Below, in pieces: positions 55,892-64,000 of a stretch of DNA of 64,000 nucleotides. Below the pieces are notes generated by a model. That model was not told the DNA's origin. It saw only the letters and a program-made list of their open reading frames with translations, and ran no database searches. The stretch is from Syntrophaceae bacterium (GTDB lineage Bacteria; Desulfobacterota; Syntrophia; Syntrophales; PHBD01): assembly GCA_013177825.1 (NCBI GenBank), contig JABLXX010000002.1:310001-374000 (forward strand). Direction: 5' to 3'. Position 1 is the stretch's first letter. Each line of letters starts with the position of its first letter. The position numbers and the translations under genes were made by a program.

Positions 55892-56452
55892 TTACAGCCC
55901 GATCTTCTCCTGGACGCTGCACATCGCCGCGAGGGACAGTTCGACGAACTCGGGAAGCGGGATCCCAATTGTCTCGCATTCCAGGATGTTCTCCCGCCGG
56001 ACGGAGGCCGCAAAGGCCTTCTCCTTCATCCGCTTCACCACCGATTTCACCTTGACGCTTGCCACCTTCCGGTCCGGCTGGACCAGGGCCGTCGCAGTGA
56101 TGAGGCCGGTGATCGTTTCGCCGGCCGCCAGGGCGTGATGGAAATCCGTCTTCCGCGGGAGCTTCGAGGCCGTCTCGTTATGCCGGAGAATGGCGTCGAT
56201 CATCTCCGGATCGTATCCCCGTTCGCGAAGGATCCTCTCCGCCTCGATGCCGTGGCGGGTCAGATCGCCCCCCACTCGTTCGATATCCAGGTCGTGAAGC
56301 AGGCCCGCCATGGCCCACAGGTCTTCATTTTTACCCAGGCGACGGGCCAGGGAGCGCATCACCGCCTCGGAGGCGTAGCTGTGGGCGAGCATCCGCTCGT
56401 CCGTGACGTGAGCTTCCAGCAAAGAAACGGCCTCTTGACGGTCCGGGATCAT
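55892..56452 (-). CDS. Nested gene: stand-alone HD-domain phosphohydrolase from an internal start
   Basis: Inside the PAS-GGDEF-HD frame, AAGGAGG (56466-56460) lies seven bases before an in-frame ATG (56452-56450). Translation from it gives a 186-residue protein beginning MIPDRQEAVSLLEAHV and holding the complete HD domain. The linker before it (QEQPRRRQAGAGMTSLKREGG) looks like the former intergenic space. Either two genes fused by loss of a stop codon or both products are made. The same reading frame is used, so this is an alternative start, not an overlapping frame. Confidence 0.6.
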   Translation of the reverse strand: MIPDRQEAVSLLEAHVTDERMLAHSYASEAVMRSLARRLGKNEDLWAMAGLLHDLDIERVGGDLTRHGIEAERILRERGYDPEMIDAILRHNETASKLPRKTDFHHALAAGETITGLITATALVQPDRKVASVKVKSVVKRMKEKAFAASVRRENILECETIGIPLPEFVELSLAAMCSVQEKIGL

Positions 56453-57922
56453 GACTCCGCCTCCTTCCCTTTTGAGAGACGTCATGCCTGCACCGGCCTG
56501 CCGCCGCCGGGGCTGTTCTTGATTTGCCAATGACAGGCAGACCCGGTCTTTCCCATGGCGTTTTGCCTCGTACATGAGCGAATCGGCCCGGGTGATGAAG
56601 GATCGGGATTCCTCCTCCGTCTCGCACTGGGAGATGCCGATGCTGATGGTCTTGTGAACCGTTTCACCGTTCCGGGGCCGGAAGGCATGGGCCCGGAAGT
56701 CCGCCCGCATCCGTTCGGCCATGACGGCGGCCTGGTAGGCCGTCGTTTCCGGCAGGAGAACCACGAACTCCTCGCCTCCGTAGCGGCAGGCGATGTCGGA
56801 TTTCCGGGTGCACCGGCGGATCGCGGCACCCAGCCGCTCGATGACGCGATCTCCCTCCATGTGACCGTAGGTGTCGTTGAAGACCTTGAAATCGTCGATG
56901 TCGATCATCATGAGGGAGAGGGACCTGCAGTAACGCTGGGAGCGCGTCATTTCCAGGCCCAGCGAGTTGTAGAAGTGCCGCTGGTTGTAAAGCCCCGTCA
57001 GGTTGTCGGTAATGCTCAACTCCTCCAGGCGCTGGACGCTCTCCCGCAGGGCAGCCTCCATCTGCCGGCGCTTTGTGATGTCCCTGGACATGCCCTGCAG
57101 GGCGATGATTTCCCCGTTTTCATTGCGGATGCCCCGCATCACGTTCTCGATCCAGAGGACGGAGCCGTTTTTGTGGTAATACTCCATTTCGATCGTTACG
57201 GACCGGTCCGGATCGACGCCGGGCTGACCGTCGATCTCGAGCTCGTGGGCCAGACGCTCGAAGGCCACTTTCAGGGATTCCGGAGTGATCTGCTCCTCGA
57301 CGGTCTGCTGGTAGCGCTCCTCCGGGGTATAGCCGAGGACGCGGAATATCGACGGGCTCACGTACGTCGTCTTCAGGTCCAGCCCCTGCGTCCACAGGAT
57401 GTCTCCCATGTTCTCTACGAGGAAACGGAGCCTCTCCTCGTTTTCCAGGAGGGCCTGCTCCATTTTCAGCTGCTCCGTGATGTCCCGCCCCACTGCGTGG
57501 TAGCCGGCAAGATTCTGTTCCCCGTCGAAGAGGGCGATGAACGACCACTGGTGGCAGTAAATTTCGTTGCCGACGGCGATCCGGTACTCTGTCGTGATGG
57601 CCGGTTGTTCCGGTGTCAGGGACTCGTGCTGCGACCGTGCGAGCTCCCGACTTTCCTCCGGGATCAGGTCGTAGACGCTTCGCCCGATCAGGTCCCCCGG
57701 AGACCTGGAAAAGCAGGAGCAGAAGGAATCGTTGACAAAGGTGAGGGTGCCGTCGGGGAGGCAGTGGATGATGAGTTCGTTTAGCGGTCCCGAGGAAACG
57801 GCACGGCTCTCGATCCGTCGTTTTTGGGAGCTTGTCGCGGCCGGCGGCCGGAAGGTCGATTCCGCAGTCTCCCCTTCCCGGGAAGCTCCCGGGACGTAGA
57901 CTCTGTCATGTCGGTCGCTCAT
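55892..57922 (-). CDS. PAS-PAS-GGDEF-HD protein
   Basis: A 676-residue cytoplasmic protein: two PAS domains (about 45-155 and 165-295), a GGDEF cyclase domain (about 310-470) with RYGGEEF and upstream RKSD I-site, a linker, then an HD domain (about 495-665) with AHSYASEAVMR, AGLLHDLDIE and ILRHNETAS metal-site segments. The HD part is of the short HDIG-like nucleotidyl phosphohydrolase kind, not an HD-GYP. The GGDEF part should make c-di-GMP. ATG 57922 has no ribosome site. An internal start with a perfect ribosome site precedes the HD part (see 55892-56452). The GGDEF unit is a close paralogue of that at 30916-31929. Confidence 0.87.
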   Translation of the reverse strand: MSDRHDRVYVPGASREGETAESTFRPPAATSSQKRRIESRAVSSGPLNELIIHCLPDGTLTFVNDSFCSCFSRSPGDLIGRSVYDLIPEESRELARSQHESLTPEQPAITTEYRIAVGNEIYCHQWSFIALFDGEQNLAGYHAVGRDITEQLKMEQALLENEERLRFLVENMGDILWTQGLDLKTTYVSPSIFRVLGYTPEERYQQTVEEQITPESLKVAFERLAHELEIDGQPGVDPDRSVTIEMEYYHKNGSVLWIENVMRGIRNENGEIIALQGMSRDITKRRQMEAALRESVQRLEELSITDNLTGLYNQRHFYNSLGLEMTRSQRYCRSLSLMMIDIDDFKVFNDTYGHMEGDRVIERLGAAIRRCTRKSDIACRYGGEEFVVLLPETTAYQAAVMAERMRADFRAHAFRPRNGETVHKTISIGISQCETEEESRSFITRADSLMYEAKRHGKDRVCLSLANQEQPRRRQAGAGMTSLKREGGGVMIPDRQEAVSLLEAHVTDERMLAHSYASEAVMRSLARRLGKNEDLWAMAGLLHDLDIERVGGDLTRHGIEAERILRERGYDPEMIDAILRHNETASKLPRKTDFHHALAAGETITGLITATALVQPDRKVASVKVKSVVKRMKEKAFAASVRRENILECETIGIPLPEFVELSLAAMCSVQEKIGL

Positions 57923-58029
57923 TGTAATATCTGCTATGAAATCAAGTATTTGTCGGTTGTGTGGCGTGCGGTTGTTTGCTTACTTATCGTGGCAGGCCGG
58001 AGTCGTCAACGGAAAAATGTCGAAAACAT

Positions 58030-58635
58030 TCAAGGAACGGCGCCGTGCTTCCGGAAAAGCTGCACTACGGCGCCGGCGACCTTCGCATATCCTTTTCCGT
58101 TGGGGTGGATCAGGTCCCCCTTGAGGCTGCCGTCGGACAGGACGTCCTTCAGCACTCGCTCCTCCAGGGGAATTTTCATCTCGTCGGCGATTTCCCGGTA
58201 CAGGGCGGGCGGATTCAGGAAAGGCCCCGGCGCCGGAACGGCCAGCAGGACCACCGCCGCCTTTTTTTCCCGGATCAGGGAGATCATGGCGCGCAGATTC
58301 CGTGCCGTCTCGCGGGTATCCATCCTCCGGAGCAAGTCGTTTCCGCCGTGACAAAGAATCACCAGGTCCGGTTTTATTTCAGCGAGGACGGTGGGGAGCC
58401 TCCGGAGTCCTTCCGCAGATACCTCGCCCGGGACACCGGACCGGATGACCCGAATCTTCAGGAGTCCCTCCAGGATTTCCGGGTAGCTCTGTCCGGGGTC
58501 CGCCCCGTTGCCGGCGGTGAGGCTGTCGCCGAAGGCCAGGATCGTCTTGCCGGAATCGAGCCGCGGCAGCCGTTCCGCGTCTCCGCAGGAAACGAGAAAG
58601 GCAGGGAGAAGAAGAATAATAAAGAGTAATACCAG
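58030..58635 (-). CDS. SGNH-family lysophospholipase/arylesterase-like lipoprotein, start uncertain
   Basis: The mature part has all SGNH blocks: ILAFGDSLTAGNGA (block I), GVPGEVSAEGLRRLP (block II), CHGGNDLLRRM (block III) and DLIHPNGKGYAKVA (block V). It follows a lipobox-like LLPAFLVSCGD after the membrane stretch LVLLFIILLL, so it should be an exported lipoprotein esterase. No ATG, GTG or well-placed TTG begins this frame near the signal. I give a CTG at 58635 (GGCAGG upstream). A TTG at 58770 would add 45 residues, and two other frames offer ATG starts at 58693 and 58754 that would need a frameshift. The divergent metallophosphoesterase gene begins at 58810. Confidence 0.65.
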   Translation of the reverse strand: MVLLFIILLLPAFLVSCGDAERLPRLDSGKTILAFGDSLTAGNGADPGQSYPEILEGLLKIRVIRSGVPGEVSAEGLRRLPTVLAEIKPDLVILCHGGNDLLRRMDTRETARNLRAMISLIREKKAAVVLLAVPAPGPFLNPPALYREIADEMKIPLEERVLKDVLSDGSLKGDLIHPNGKGYAKVAGAVVQLFRKHGAVP

Positions 58636-58809
58636 CGAAAAGGCCTGCCGTCCCCGCGGTCCCGACGAGGCGGAGCAAGGCGCGGGCCGGCATCGGCGGC
58701 TTCCCGTTGCGGAGGCGGGGGCATTTCGGGTAGAGGAAGAAAGCGCTTCATCACCAGAACGGGAACGCAAGGCCCCGGCTGTTGACGGAGGGGGAAAAAG
58801 GAGAGGACG

Positions 58810-59448
58810 ATGATTCTGTATGCTGTGGCGGATGTTCATGGGAGAAAGGAAAACCTGGAGCGAATCGAAGCCGTCGTTCGGGAGCGGAAGCCGGATATCC
58901 TTGTCGCCGCCGGTGACGTGGCGACCCGCCGGAACGCCGCGCTTGTTCTGGAGCGGCTGAATGCGCTTTCCATTCCGGTTCTGGTCGTCCGCGGAAACAT
59001 GGATCCTCCCGATTTTGACGGGGATGTGGCGGGATACCGGAATATCCGTTCCCTCCACCGGAGCGAAGTCGTGACCGGGGGCGTCCCTTTCGCCGGGATC
59101 AGCGGCACGATTCCCGTTCCCTTCCGCACCCGGATCTCCTTTCGGGAAGACCGCGAACTCACGGAGCTGAAGCTGCGGGTCCGCCGGGAGACGGTCCTGG
59201 TCGCCCATCCCCCGCCGCTGGGCGTCCTCGACCGGGCCTTCGGTTTGCTGCACGCCGGTTCACCAGGCCTTCGCGATTTTGTCCGGCAAACGGAGCCGCG
59301 TCTTCTCATATGCGGGCACATCCATGAAGCGGCCGGTGCGGAGCGGATGGGACGAACCCTGGTCGTCAACGCCGCCATGGGGCGAAGGGGGGGCGGGGTG
59401 CTGATCCGCCTGGGAGCGGATGGAGACATGCAGCTGGAATGGCCGTGA
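58810..59448 (+). CDS. Calcineurin-like metallophosphoesterase
   Basis: The 212-residue enzyme shows the five metal motifs: ADVHGRKENL (7-16), AAGDVATRR (about 33), RGNMDPP (GNxD form, about 61), VAHPPP (about 136) and CGHIHEAAG (about 172). It hydrolyses phosphoester bonds with two metal ions; substrate unknown, with cyclic nucleotides or UDP-sugars as family options. AAAAGGAGAGG before ATG 58810. Convergent with the next minus-strand gene at a 50-base gap without terminator. Confidence 0.85.
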   Translation: MILYAVADVHGRKENLERIEAVVRERKPDILVAAGDVATRRNAALVLERLNALSIPVLVVRGNMDPPDFDGDVAGYRNIRSLHRSEVVTGGVPFAGISGTIPVPFRTRISFREDRELTELKLRVRRETVLVAHPPPLGVLDRAFGLLHAGSPGLRDFVRQTEPRLLICGHIHEAAGAERMGRTLVVNAAMGRRGGGVLIRLGADGDMQLEWP

Positions 59449-59498
59449 AGACTCGGGCGGCTGCCAGTGCTGCTGCGGACCGGCTCCCGAGGTTCGGC

Positions 59499-60413
59499 CT
59501 AGTCCTCCGGCAGCCTCTCGTGCGGTACGTCCAGCCAGTTGCCCGAGGGGATCGGTTTCATGCCTCCCGGAGTTCCATCGTACAGGTACGCCCAGGCCGC
59601 ATAGGAGTTTCCGTCCTCGGCCCGGACCCTGATGATGGCGCGCCGGAAGAGAGAGCCGGTGGAGCCGTAACGCCGGACGGTCTCGACGATGTCCAGCATC
59701 TCGAAGGCCTTTTTCAGGTCCACCAGGGGGTAAAGCTCACCCTGAACCTCCTGTCCCTCGCGTTCCGCTGGGAACATGGCCGGGAAACCCTTCTCGCTTT
59801 TGTAGATGACTCCAGGGGCCTTTGCCCGCATGCCCGCCCGGTGGTCGCACCAGTGCTCCAGGATGTGGTGCCGGACCTCTCCTTCCATCAGGGTGCCGTA
59901 TACGAAGAGCTTGTCGATATACCACGGGGGCTCCTTCCCTTGGGAAACCGGCCGGAGCATGAGATCGGTGAATCCGTGTGCGGCAAGCCCCTCCTTGACG
60001 ATCCCGACGTACTCCGCCGTGGGCTTGACGAATCCGCCCTCCGTCAGGGAGGTGTCGACCTGGTATGTGACGGCGGAATGCTCCCGCCCGTCCTCCGTCA
60101 GGGCGACGACGTCGAGATGCTTGTAGTCCCGGGGGGCGCTTACCCTCCGGTCCATGATCTTCCAGCCCTCGGGCGTCATGTGGTATAAGACACCCGGGGT
60201 GGCCTGGCCGAGCCGGTGGCGGATGTTGAGGGAACCGCCCTCCCGGACGGGAGAGGGAAGGTTGAAAACGATCTGCGAGTCCGGCAGGTAGGCCCGGGCG
60301 AAAACCGGTCCCAGCGGGTAGGGCTGGTTGTTTTCCCGGCACCACCGACGGACATCCGCCTCGTTCATGTTCACACCGTACGAAAAGTAAAAAATATCCT
60401 GCCCAGATTCCAT
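59499..60413 (-). CDS. Tandem gamma-glutamylcyclotransferase-fold (AIG2-like) protein
   Basis: The 304-residue protein appears to hold two GGCT-like units. The first begins FYFSYGVNMNEADV (about 8-21; YGxNM substrate loop) and the second begins KLFVYGTLMEGE (about 166-177; YGTL loop), each followed by a beta-barrel with a late acidic residue (for example the EGWKIMDRRVSAPRDYK and MLDIVETVRRYG segments). Family members cyclise gamma-glutamyl amines or peptides. ATG 60413 follows GGGGGGAA. Two-domain members are less common than single ones. Divergent from the Mut7-C gene. Confidence 0.75.
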   Translation of the reverse strand: MESGQDIFYFSYGVNMNEADVRRWCRENNQPYPLGPVFARAYLPDSQIVFNLPSPVREGGSLNIRHRLGQATPGVLYHMTPEGWKIMDRRVSAPRDYKHLDVVALTEDGREHSAVTYQVDTSLTEGGFVKPTAEYVGIVKEGLAAHGFTDLMLRPVSQGKEPPWYIDKLFVYGTLMEGEVRHHILEHWCDHRAGMRAKAPGVIYKSEKGFPAMFPAEREGQEVQGELYPLVDLKKAFEMLDIVETVRRYGSTGSLFRRAIIRVRAEDGNSYAAWAYLYDGTPGGMKPIPSGNWLDVPHERLPED

Positions 60414-60513
60414 GTGATTCCCCCCCGTTGAAGGGCTCCCGCCCATGATGGAGGGGGAATATAGCACAAGGGAAGACGGATTGGAAATCTCTTCCCTTTC
60501 AGGAGGTGCGGGT

Positions 60514-60999
60514 GTGGCGGCGGGCGGCGCTGTGAAACTGATTGTCGATGGGAATCTCGGGAAACTGGCCCGCTGGCTGCGGGCCCTGGGGTGCGACACG
60601 GCGATCCATGAGGGCCGCGCGGACCGCTATTTGCTGCGAAGAGCGCTCCTGGAAGACCGGATTGCAGTCACGAAAAGCCGCAGACTGGCGGCCCGGCCGT
60701 TCCGGGGTCGGTTGATCCTGATTGCGGCGGATCGCTGGGAGGAGCAGCTTGCGGAGACGGTGTCCTCCCTCGATCTGTCTTTCGACGCTCGCGCCGTCCT
60801 GGGGCGCTGCCTGGACTGCAACGAGACCCTGTCGGAAGTGGAAAAGAGCACCGTGGAAGGCTTGGTTCCCGCCTACATTTTCGAAACGCAGGCGGCCTTC
60901 CGGAGATGCGGGCGCTGCGGACGGATCTTCTGGGCCGGGAGCCACGCGGAGAGGATGCTCCGCGTCATGCGGAGCCGCATTCCGTCTCGTCTCCCTTGA
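60514..60999 (+). CDS. Mut7-C RNase-domain protein with zinc ribbon
   Basis: The 161-residue protein begins KLIVDGNLGKLARWLRALGCDT, the N-terminal signature of the Mut7-C (PIN-like RNase) domain with its first catalytic Asp. Then come RYLLRRALLEDRIAVTKS with further acidic residues, and a C-terminal C-x2-C ... C-x2-C ribbon (GRCLDCNE, then RRCGRCGRIFW). I chose GTG 60514, seven bases after AGGAGG; an ATG 23 codons upstream lacks a ribosome site. Nuclease activity is inferred from the family. Its 3' end overlaps the convergent moaB gene by 35 bases. Confidence 0.8.
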   Translation: MAAGGAVKLIVDGNLGKLARWLRALGCDTAIHEGRADRYLLRRALLEDRIAVTKSRRLAARPFRGRLILIAADRWEEQLAETVSSLDLSFDARAVLGRCLDCNETLSEVEKSTVEGLVPAYIFETQAAFRRCGRCGRIFWAGSHAERMLRVMRSRIPSRLP

Positions 61000-61459
61000 T
61001 TTTCTCCACGGCGTGGGGAAGGGCCGGCAGAAGCACCTCGAGATTTTCCCGGGCACCCCGGGGACTGCCGGGGAGGTTGACGATCAGCGAGGCGCCCCGG
61101 ATGCCGACCACGGCACGGGAAATCATGGCGTGGGGGGTCTTTGCCGCACTGGCCCGGCGCATGGCCTCCGCCATGCCGGGGATCTCCTTGTGGATCACCG
61201 CGAGCGTCGCATCCGGCGTCACGTCCCGGGGGCTCACCCCCGTCCCGCCGGTCGTGACGATCAGGTCCAGCCTGTCCTCATCGGCGAAGCGGATCAGGGC
61301 CTCCTTGATCTTCTCCGTCTCGTCGGGCACGATGACCGTTCGCTCGATCCGGCAGCCGATCCCCGCGAGCAGGCGGGCCACCTCGGGTCCGCTCAGATCC
61401 TCGCGTTCGCCTCTCGATCCTTTGTCACTCATTGTGATGACGCCGGTCCGAATGATCAC
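60965..61459 (-). CDS. moaB: MogA/MoaB-family molybdenum cofactor protein
   Basis: The 164-residue MoCF_BD protein carries GVITMSDKGSRGEREDLSGP (6-25), LDLIVTTGGTGVSPRDVTPDA (about 84-104; the TTGGTG molybdopterin loop) and LIVNLPGSPRGARENLEVLLPAL near the end. It adenylates molybdopterin before metal insertion by MoeA. MogA and MoaB are not separable from this sequence alone. ATG 61459 overlaps the stop of the EF-G-like gene (ATGA), so the two are coupled. It complements the moeA gene at 37120-38361. Confidence 0.87.
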   Translation of the reverse strand: MIIRTGVITMSDKGSRGEREDLSGPEVARLLAGIGCRIERTVIVPDETEKIKEALIRFADEDRLDLIVTTGGTGVSPRDVTPDATLAVIHKEIPGMAEAMRRASAAKTPHAMISRAVVGIRGASLIVNLPGSPRGARENLEVLLPALPHAVEKIKGDETECGSA

Positions 61460-63552
61460 TTCTCCGCTGCTTCCTTTTCCTTCTTCGCCTCGGCGATCAC
61501 CTTCTCGGCGATCTGTGCCGGGACTTCCTCATAGTGCGAGAATTCGTAGGTGAAGGTTCCCCGGCCGCTCGTCATGGAGCGCAGGTCCGGGGCGTACTTC
61601 AGGATTTCCGCGAGAGGTACGCTGGCCTTGACGATCTGGTTCGATCCCCTCGATTCCATTCCGAGGACGCGGCCGCGGCGGGAGTTCAGGTCGCCGATGA
61701 TGTCGCCCATGTATTCGTCGGGGATCTCGATGTCGATGTTGACGATAGGCTCCAGCAGGGTGGGTTGACACTCGAGGACGGCCTTCTTGAATCCCATGGA
61801 CCCGGCGATCTTGAAGGCCATTTCCGACGAGTCCACCGTGTGGTACGAGCCGTCCACGAGGGCGACCTTTAGATCCACCGTCGGATAGCCTGCCAGGACC
61901 CCTTCCTCCATGGCCTCGATGATGCCCTTCTCAACGGCGGGCCTGTACTGCTGGGGCACGACGCCGCCGACGATCTTGTCGGCAAACTCGAAGCCGCCTC
62001 CGCGGGGAAGGGGCTCCACGTCCAGCCAGACATCGCCGAACTGACCGCGCCCTCCGGACTGCTTCTTGTACCGTCCCTGGATGCCCATCCTTGGCTTCTT
62101 GATCGTTTCTTTATAGGGAACTTTGGGGGTCTTGAGGATGACCTCAACGCCAAACTTCCGCTTCATTTTTTCGACGGTGACCTCGATGTGGACCTGGCCC
62201 GTTCCGGAGAGAATCATCTCCTTGGTCTGGTCGTCCCGGCGGTAGGTAAGGGTCGGGTCTTCTTCGATGAGCCGGTTGATGGACGACACGATCTTTTCCT
62301 CGTCACCCCGGGACTTGGGCTCGATGGCAAAAGACATGACCGCCGGCGGCGGGGTAATCCGCGGCAGGATGAAAGGGGATTTCTCGAGGCAGAGGGTGTC
62401 TCCCGTCAGGGTCTCCTTGAGCTTCGTGACGGCTGCGATGTCGCCCGGTACGAGGGGGTCTTCCGTGGGTTTCTGGGTTTTGCCTTCGAGGAAGAAGATG
62501 TTTCCAAAGCGTTCCGTGCTCTTCCGGGTCGGGTTGAAGAACGTAGCGTCGGAGGTCACCGTTCCCGAATAGACGCGGAAGATCGTGACCCGGCCGGCAT
62601 AGGGGTCGGCGATGGTCTTGAATACCCGTGCCGTGAAGGGAGAGGTCAATTCCGGCGTTCTTTCCTCCGGCTCCTCCGTTCCGGGTTTCGTTCCCGTCAT
62701 CGCACCCCGGTCCAGGGGTGATGGGAACAGCCGGACCATCAGGTCCATCAGGAGGGCGGTGCCGATGTTCTTGAGGGCGGATGTGCAGACGACCGGGATC
62801 ATGGACCCGGAGAGCACGCCCTTCCGGAGTCCCCGCTGGAGTTCCTCTGCGCTGAGTTCTCCAGCTTCCAGGTACTTGTCCATGAGGGCCTCGTCCGTCT
62901 CGGCGATGTCTTCCACCATGCTGCCCCGGTATTTTTCCACCTGGGCGGCCATGTCGGCGGGAACCTCCGCCGGTTTGAAGGTCCCTTTCCCTTCGTCAAA
63001 GAGGAAGGCCTTTCCCGCCACCAGGTCCACGACGCCCTTGAAGGACGCCTCCGTGCCGATGGGCAGCATCAGGGAGGTGACTTTCCGGCCGAGTTTCGCA
63101 CGGATGCTCTCGACGGCCTTTGCGAAATCCGCCCGTTCGCGATCCATCCGGTTGATGACGGCGATCCTGGGCAGTGCATACTCGTCGGCGTATTCCCAGG
63201 CCTTGATCGTCTGGAATTCGACGCCGCTGACGGCGTCGATGACCACCAGGGCCGCGTCGGCATGGGCCAGGCAACCCACCATGTCATAGGCAAAATTGGA
63301 GTCCCCCGGGGAGTCGAGCAGGTTCACTTTGTGTTTGTCCCACTCGAAGAAATTCACCGCGGTGTTGATGGAACTGCGCCGTTTGTGCTCCTCCGGCTCG
63401 AAGTCCATGGATGAGCTCCCGTCGTCCACGCGGCCGAGGCGCTCCGTCTTGCCGGATACGAAGAGGAAAGACTCGCAGAGCGTCGTCTTGCCCGTTCCTC
63501 CGTGCCCCGCAACGGCAACATTCCTCAACGCTTGTGACTCATATTTTGCCAT
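61456..63552 (-). CDS. Elongation factor G paralogue (EF-G-like translational GTPase)
   Basis: The 698-residue GTPase has [10 protein letters not shown] (G1), a [12 protein letters not shown] region (G2), [10 protein letters not shown] (G3, DxPG form) and NRMDRE (G4, Arg in place of the usual Lys). EF-G domains II to V follow, including [18 protein letters not shown] and a C-terminal [25 protein letters not shown]. The altered G2 and G4 and the early divergence mark it as a secondary EF-G (FusA2-like), whose roles in other bacteria include ribosome recycling or stress; the main EF-G is elsewhere. AAAGGAGA precedes ATG 63552. Confidence 0.85.
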   Translation of the reverse strand: MAKYESQALRNVAVAGHGGTGKTTLCESFLFVSGKTERLGRVDDGSSSMDFEPEEHKRRSSINTAVNFFEWDKHKVNLLDSPGDSNFAYDMVGCLAHADAALVVIDAVSGVEFQTIKAWEYADEYALPRIAVINRMDRERADFAKAVESIRAKLGRKVTSLMLPIGTEASFKGVVDLVAGKAFLFDEGKGTFKPAEVPADMAAQVEKYRGSMVEDIAETDEALMDKYLEAGELSAEELQRGLRKGVLSGSMIPVVCTSALKNIGTALLMDLMVRLFPSPLDRGAMTGTKPGTEEPEERTPELTSPFTARVFKTIADPYAGRVTIFRVYSGTVTSDATFFNPTRKSTERFGNIFFLEGKTQKPTEDPLVPGDIAAVTKLKETLTGDTLCLEKSPFILPRITPPPAVMSFAIEPKSRGDEEKIVSSINRLIEEDPTLTYRRDDQTKEMILSGTGQVHIEVTVEKMKRKFGVEVILKTPKVPYKETIKKPRMGIQGRYKKQSGGRGQFGDVWLDVEPLPRGGGFEFADKIVGGVVPQQYRPAVEKGIIEAMEEGVLAGYPTVDLKVALVDGSYHTVDSSEMAFKIAGSMGFKKAVLECQPTLLEPIVNIDIEIPDEYMGDIIGDLNSRRGRVLGMESRGSNQIVKASVPLAEILKYAPDLRSMTSGRGTFTYEFSHYEEVPAQIAEKVIAEAKKEKEAAEK

Positions 63553-63600
63553 GGTTTCTCCTTTCAGATTCAATGGAAGGGTCCTGTCCGAAGACCCTGG

Positions 63601-63630
63601 TGTTTAGCCAAGATCGGCGCGCCAAGTCAA
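63601..63630 (-). promoter_or_regulatory. Sigma-70-type promoter for the EF-G-like/moaB unit
   Basis: On the minus strand TTGACT (63630-63625) is followed after 18 bases by TAAACA (63606-63601). The start codon lies 48 bases further. Confidence 0.45.
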
Positions 63631-63663
63631 GACAATTTTCGGCGGAGGAGGAGGGAGGGAACA

Positions 63664-63691
63664 TTGACAATTCCCGGCCGCCGCTTATGTT
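63664..63691 (+). promoter_or_regulatory. Sigma-70-type promoter for the ferritin gene
   Basis: TTGACA (63664-63669), 16-base spacer, TATGTT (63686-63691). The ferritin start is 86 bases downstream. No iron-box palindrome was recognised between them. Confidence 0.5.
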
Positions 63692-63777
63692 AATCCGGCA
63701 TGAAAAAACAGGGGGAGGAGTCCGGCCCGGACGGTTTCGAATGAGAAAAAACGAGTAAAAAAAAAGGAGGCCCCGCA

Positions 63778-64000
63778 ATGATCGGCAAGAAAGTGCACCA
63801 GGCGATGAACGAGCAGATCCGGCATGAACTGGAGTCATACTACATTTACCTGTCCATGGCGGCTTATTTCCACAGCCAGAACCTGGACGGGATGGCCCAC
63901 TGGATGCGCTGCCAGGCCCACGAGGAAATGATCCATGCGATGAAGTTCATGGACCACATCCTGGACCGCGGCGGAGCGGTCAAGCTCCAGGACCTCAAGC
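63778..64000 (+). CDS. Ferritin, 3'-truncated by window edge
   Basis: AAAAAGGAGG precedes ATG 63778. The 74 visible codons read as a bacterial ferritin: QIRHELESYYIYLSMAAYF (about 13-31, with the first ferroxidase Glu and Tyr) and CQAHEEMIHAMKFMDHILDRGG (about 45-66, with the Glu and His ligands). It would oxidise and store iron. The rest lies beyond base 64000. Confidence 0.9.
   Translation, partial: MIGKKVHQAMNEQIRHELESYYIYLSMAAYFHSQNLDGMAHWMRCQAHEEMIHAMKFMDHILDRGGAVKLQDLK

Noticed and set aside
1-64000. CRISPR arrays, rRNA genes, intact insertion sequences, prophage or restriction systems
   Set aside because: No regularly spaced repeats, rRNA motifs, transposase frames with terminal repeats, or defence enzyme motifs were recognised on either strand.

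Overview
The window is bacterial chromosome, GC-rich in most genes, with ATG/GTG starts and AGGAGG-type ribosome sites. The gene set points to an anaerobic, probably syntrophic or fatty-acid-oxidising member of the Desulfobacterota (Syntrophales-like). The signs are two beta-oxidation gene clusters, an ADP-forming acyl-CoA synthetase, a Re-type citrate synthase candidate, an iron-sulfur flavoprotein, a tRNA for selenocysteine beside a molybdopterin gene, and PEP-CTERM exported proteins. The assignment is inferred from gene content; no marker gene was compared.

Layout. 1-1430: two subunits of an ADP-forming acyl-CoA synthetase (first one cut by the window edge). 1600-8292: a textbook sigma-54 promoter with upstream repeats, then tetR-fadE-fadN-fadA and a strong terminator, a complete even-chain beta-oxidation set. 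8533-12477: a giant seven-PAS hybrid sensor kinase. 12619-16081 (minus): DUF2157 and GDYXXLXY membrane proteins and an unusual zinc/PP-loop ATP pyrophosphatase. 16958-26204: a second acyl-CoA catabolic operon (MaoC hydratase, two acyl-CoA ligases, crotonase-fold isomerase/hydratase, three non-standard acyl-CoA dehydrogenases, iron-sulfur flavoprotein). 26252-29739 (minus): a redox-type Cys protein, a DUF4197 protein, hisC, and a phosphodiester glycosidase-like protein; then terC (plus) and a PAS-GGDEF cyclase (minus).

31.9-37.0 kb is an AT-rich, gene-poor stretch ending at the 3' side of selC (tRNA-Sec). It holds two PEP-CTERM proteins, a 44-residue Arg-rich small protein, an exported-protein gene broken by an in-frame amber codon, a gene remnant and two matching terminators. 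37.1-42.2 kb: moeA, an MBL hydrolase that seems nearly leaderless, adk, and a UvrD-like helicase. 42.4-50.0 kb (minus): hisS-aspS-(Re)-citrate synthase candidate and comEC. 50.2-55.8 kb: PilS/PilR-type two-component pair, FGGY kinase, HIT and LapA-like proteins. 55.9-63.6 kb: PAS-PAS-GGDEF-HD protein with an internal ribosome site for its HD part, SGNH esterase, metallophosphoesterase, tandem GGCT-like protein, Mut7-C protein, moaB/mogA and an EF-G paralogue. A ferritin gene runs off the right edge.

How it fits together. The two acyl-CoA clusters, the ADP-forming synthetase and the citrate synthase describe activation and oxidation of carboxylic acids to acetyl-CoA with energy saved as ATP. 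selC, moeA and moaB fit Se/Mo enzymes such as formate dehydrogenase, which would dispose of electrons. No CRISPR array, intact insertion sequence, phage or defence locus was seen. The best leads for something undescribed are the AT-rich selC-side island, the second acyl-CoA operon with a base-less dehydrogenase subunit, the enzyme-sensor fusion at 42.4-44.3 kb, and the PP-loop protein at 14.6-16.1 kb.
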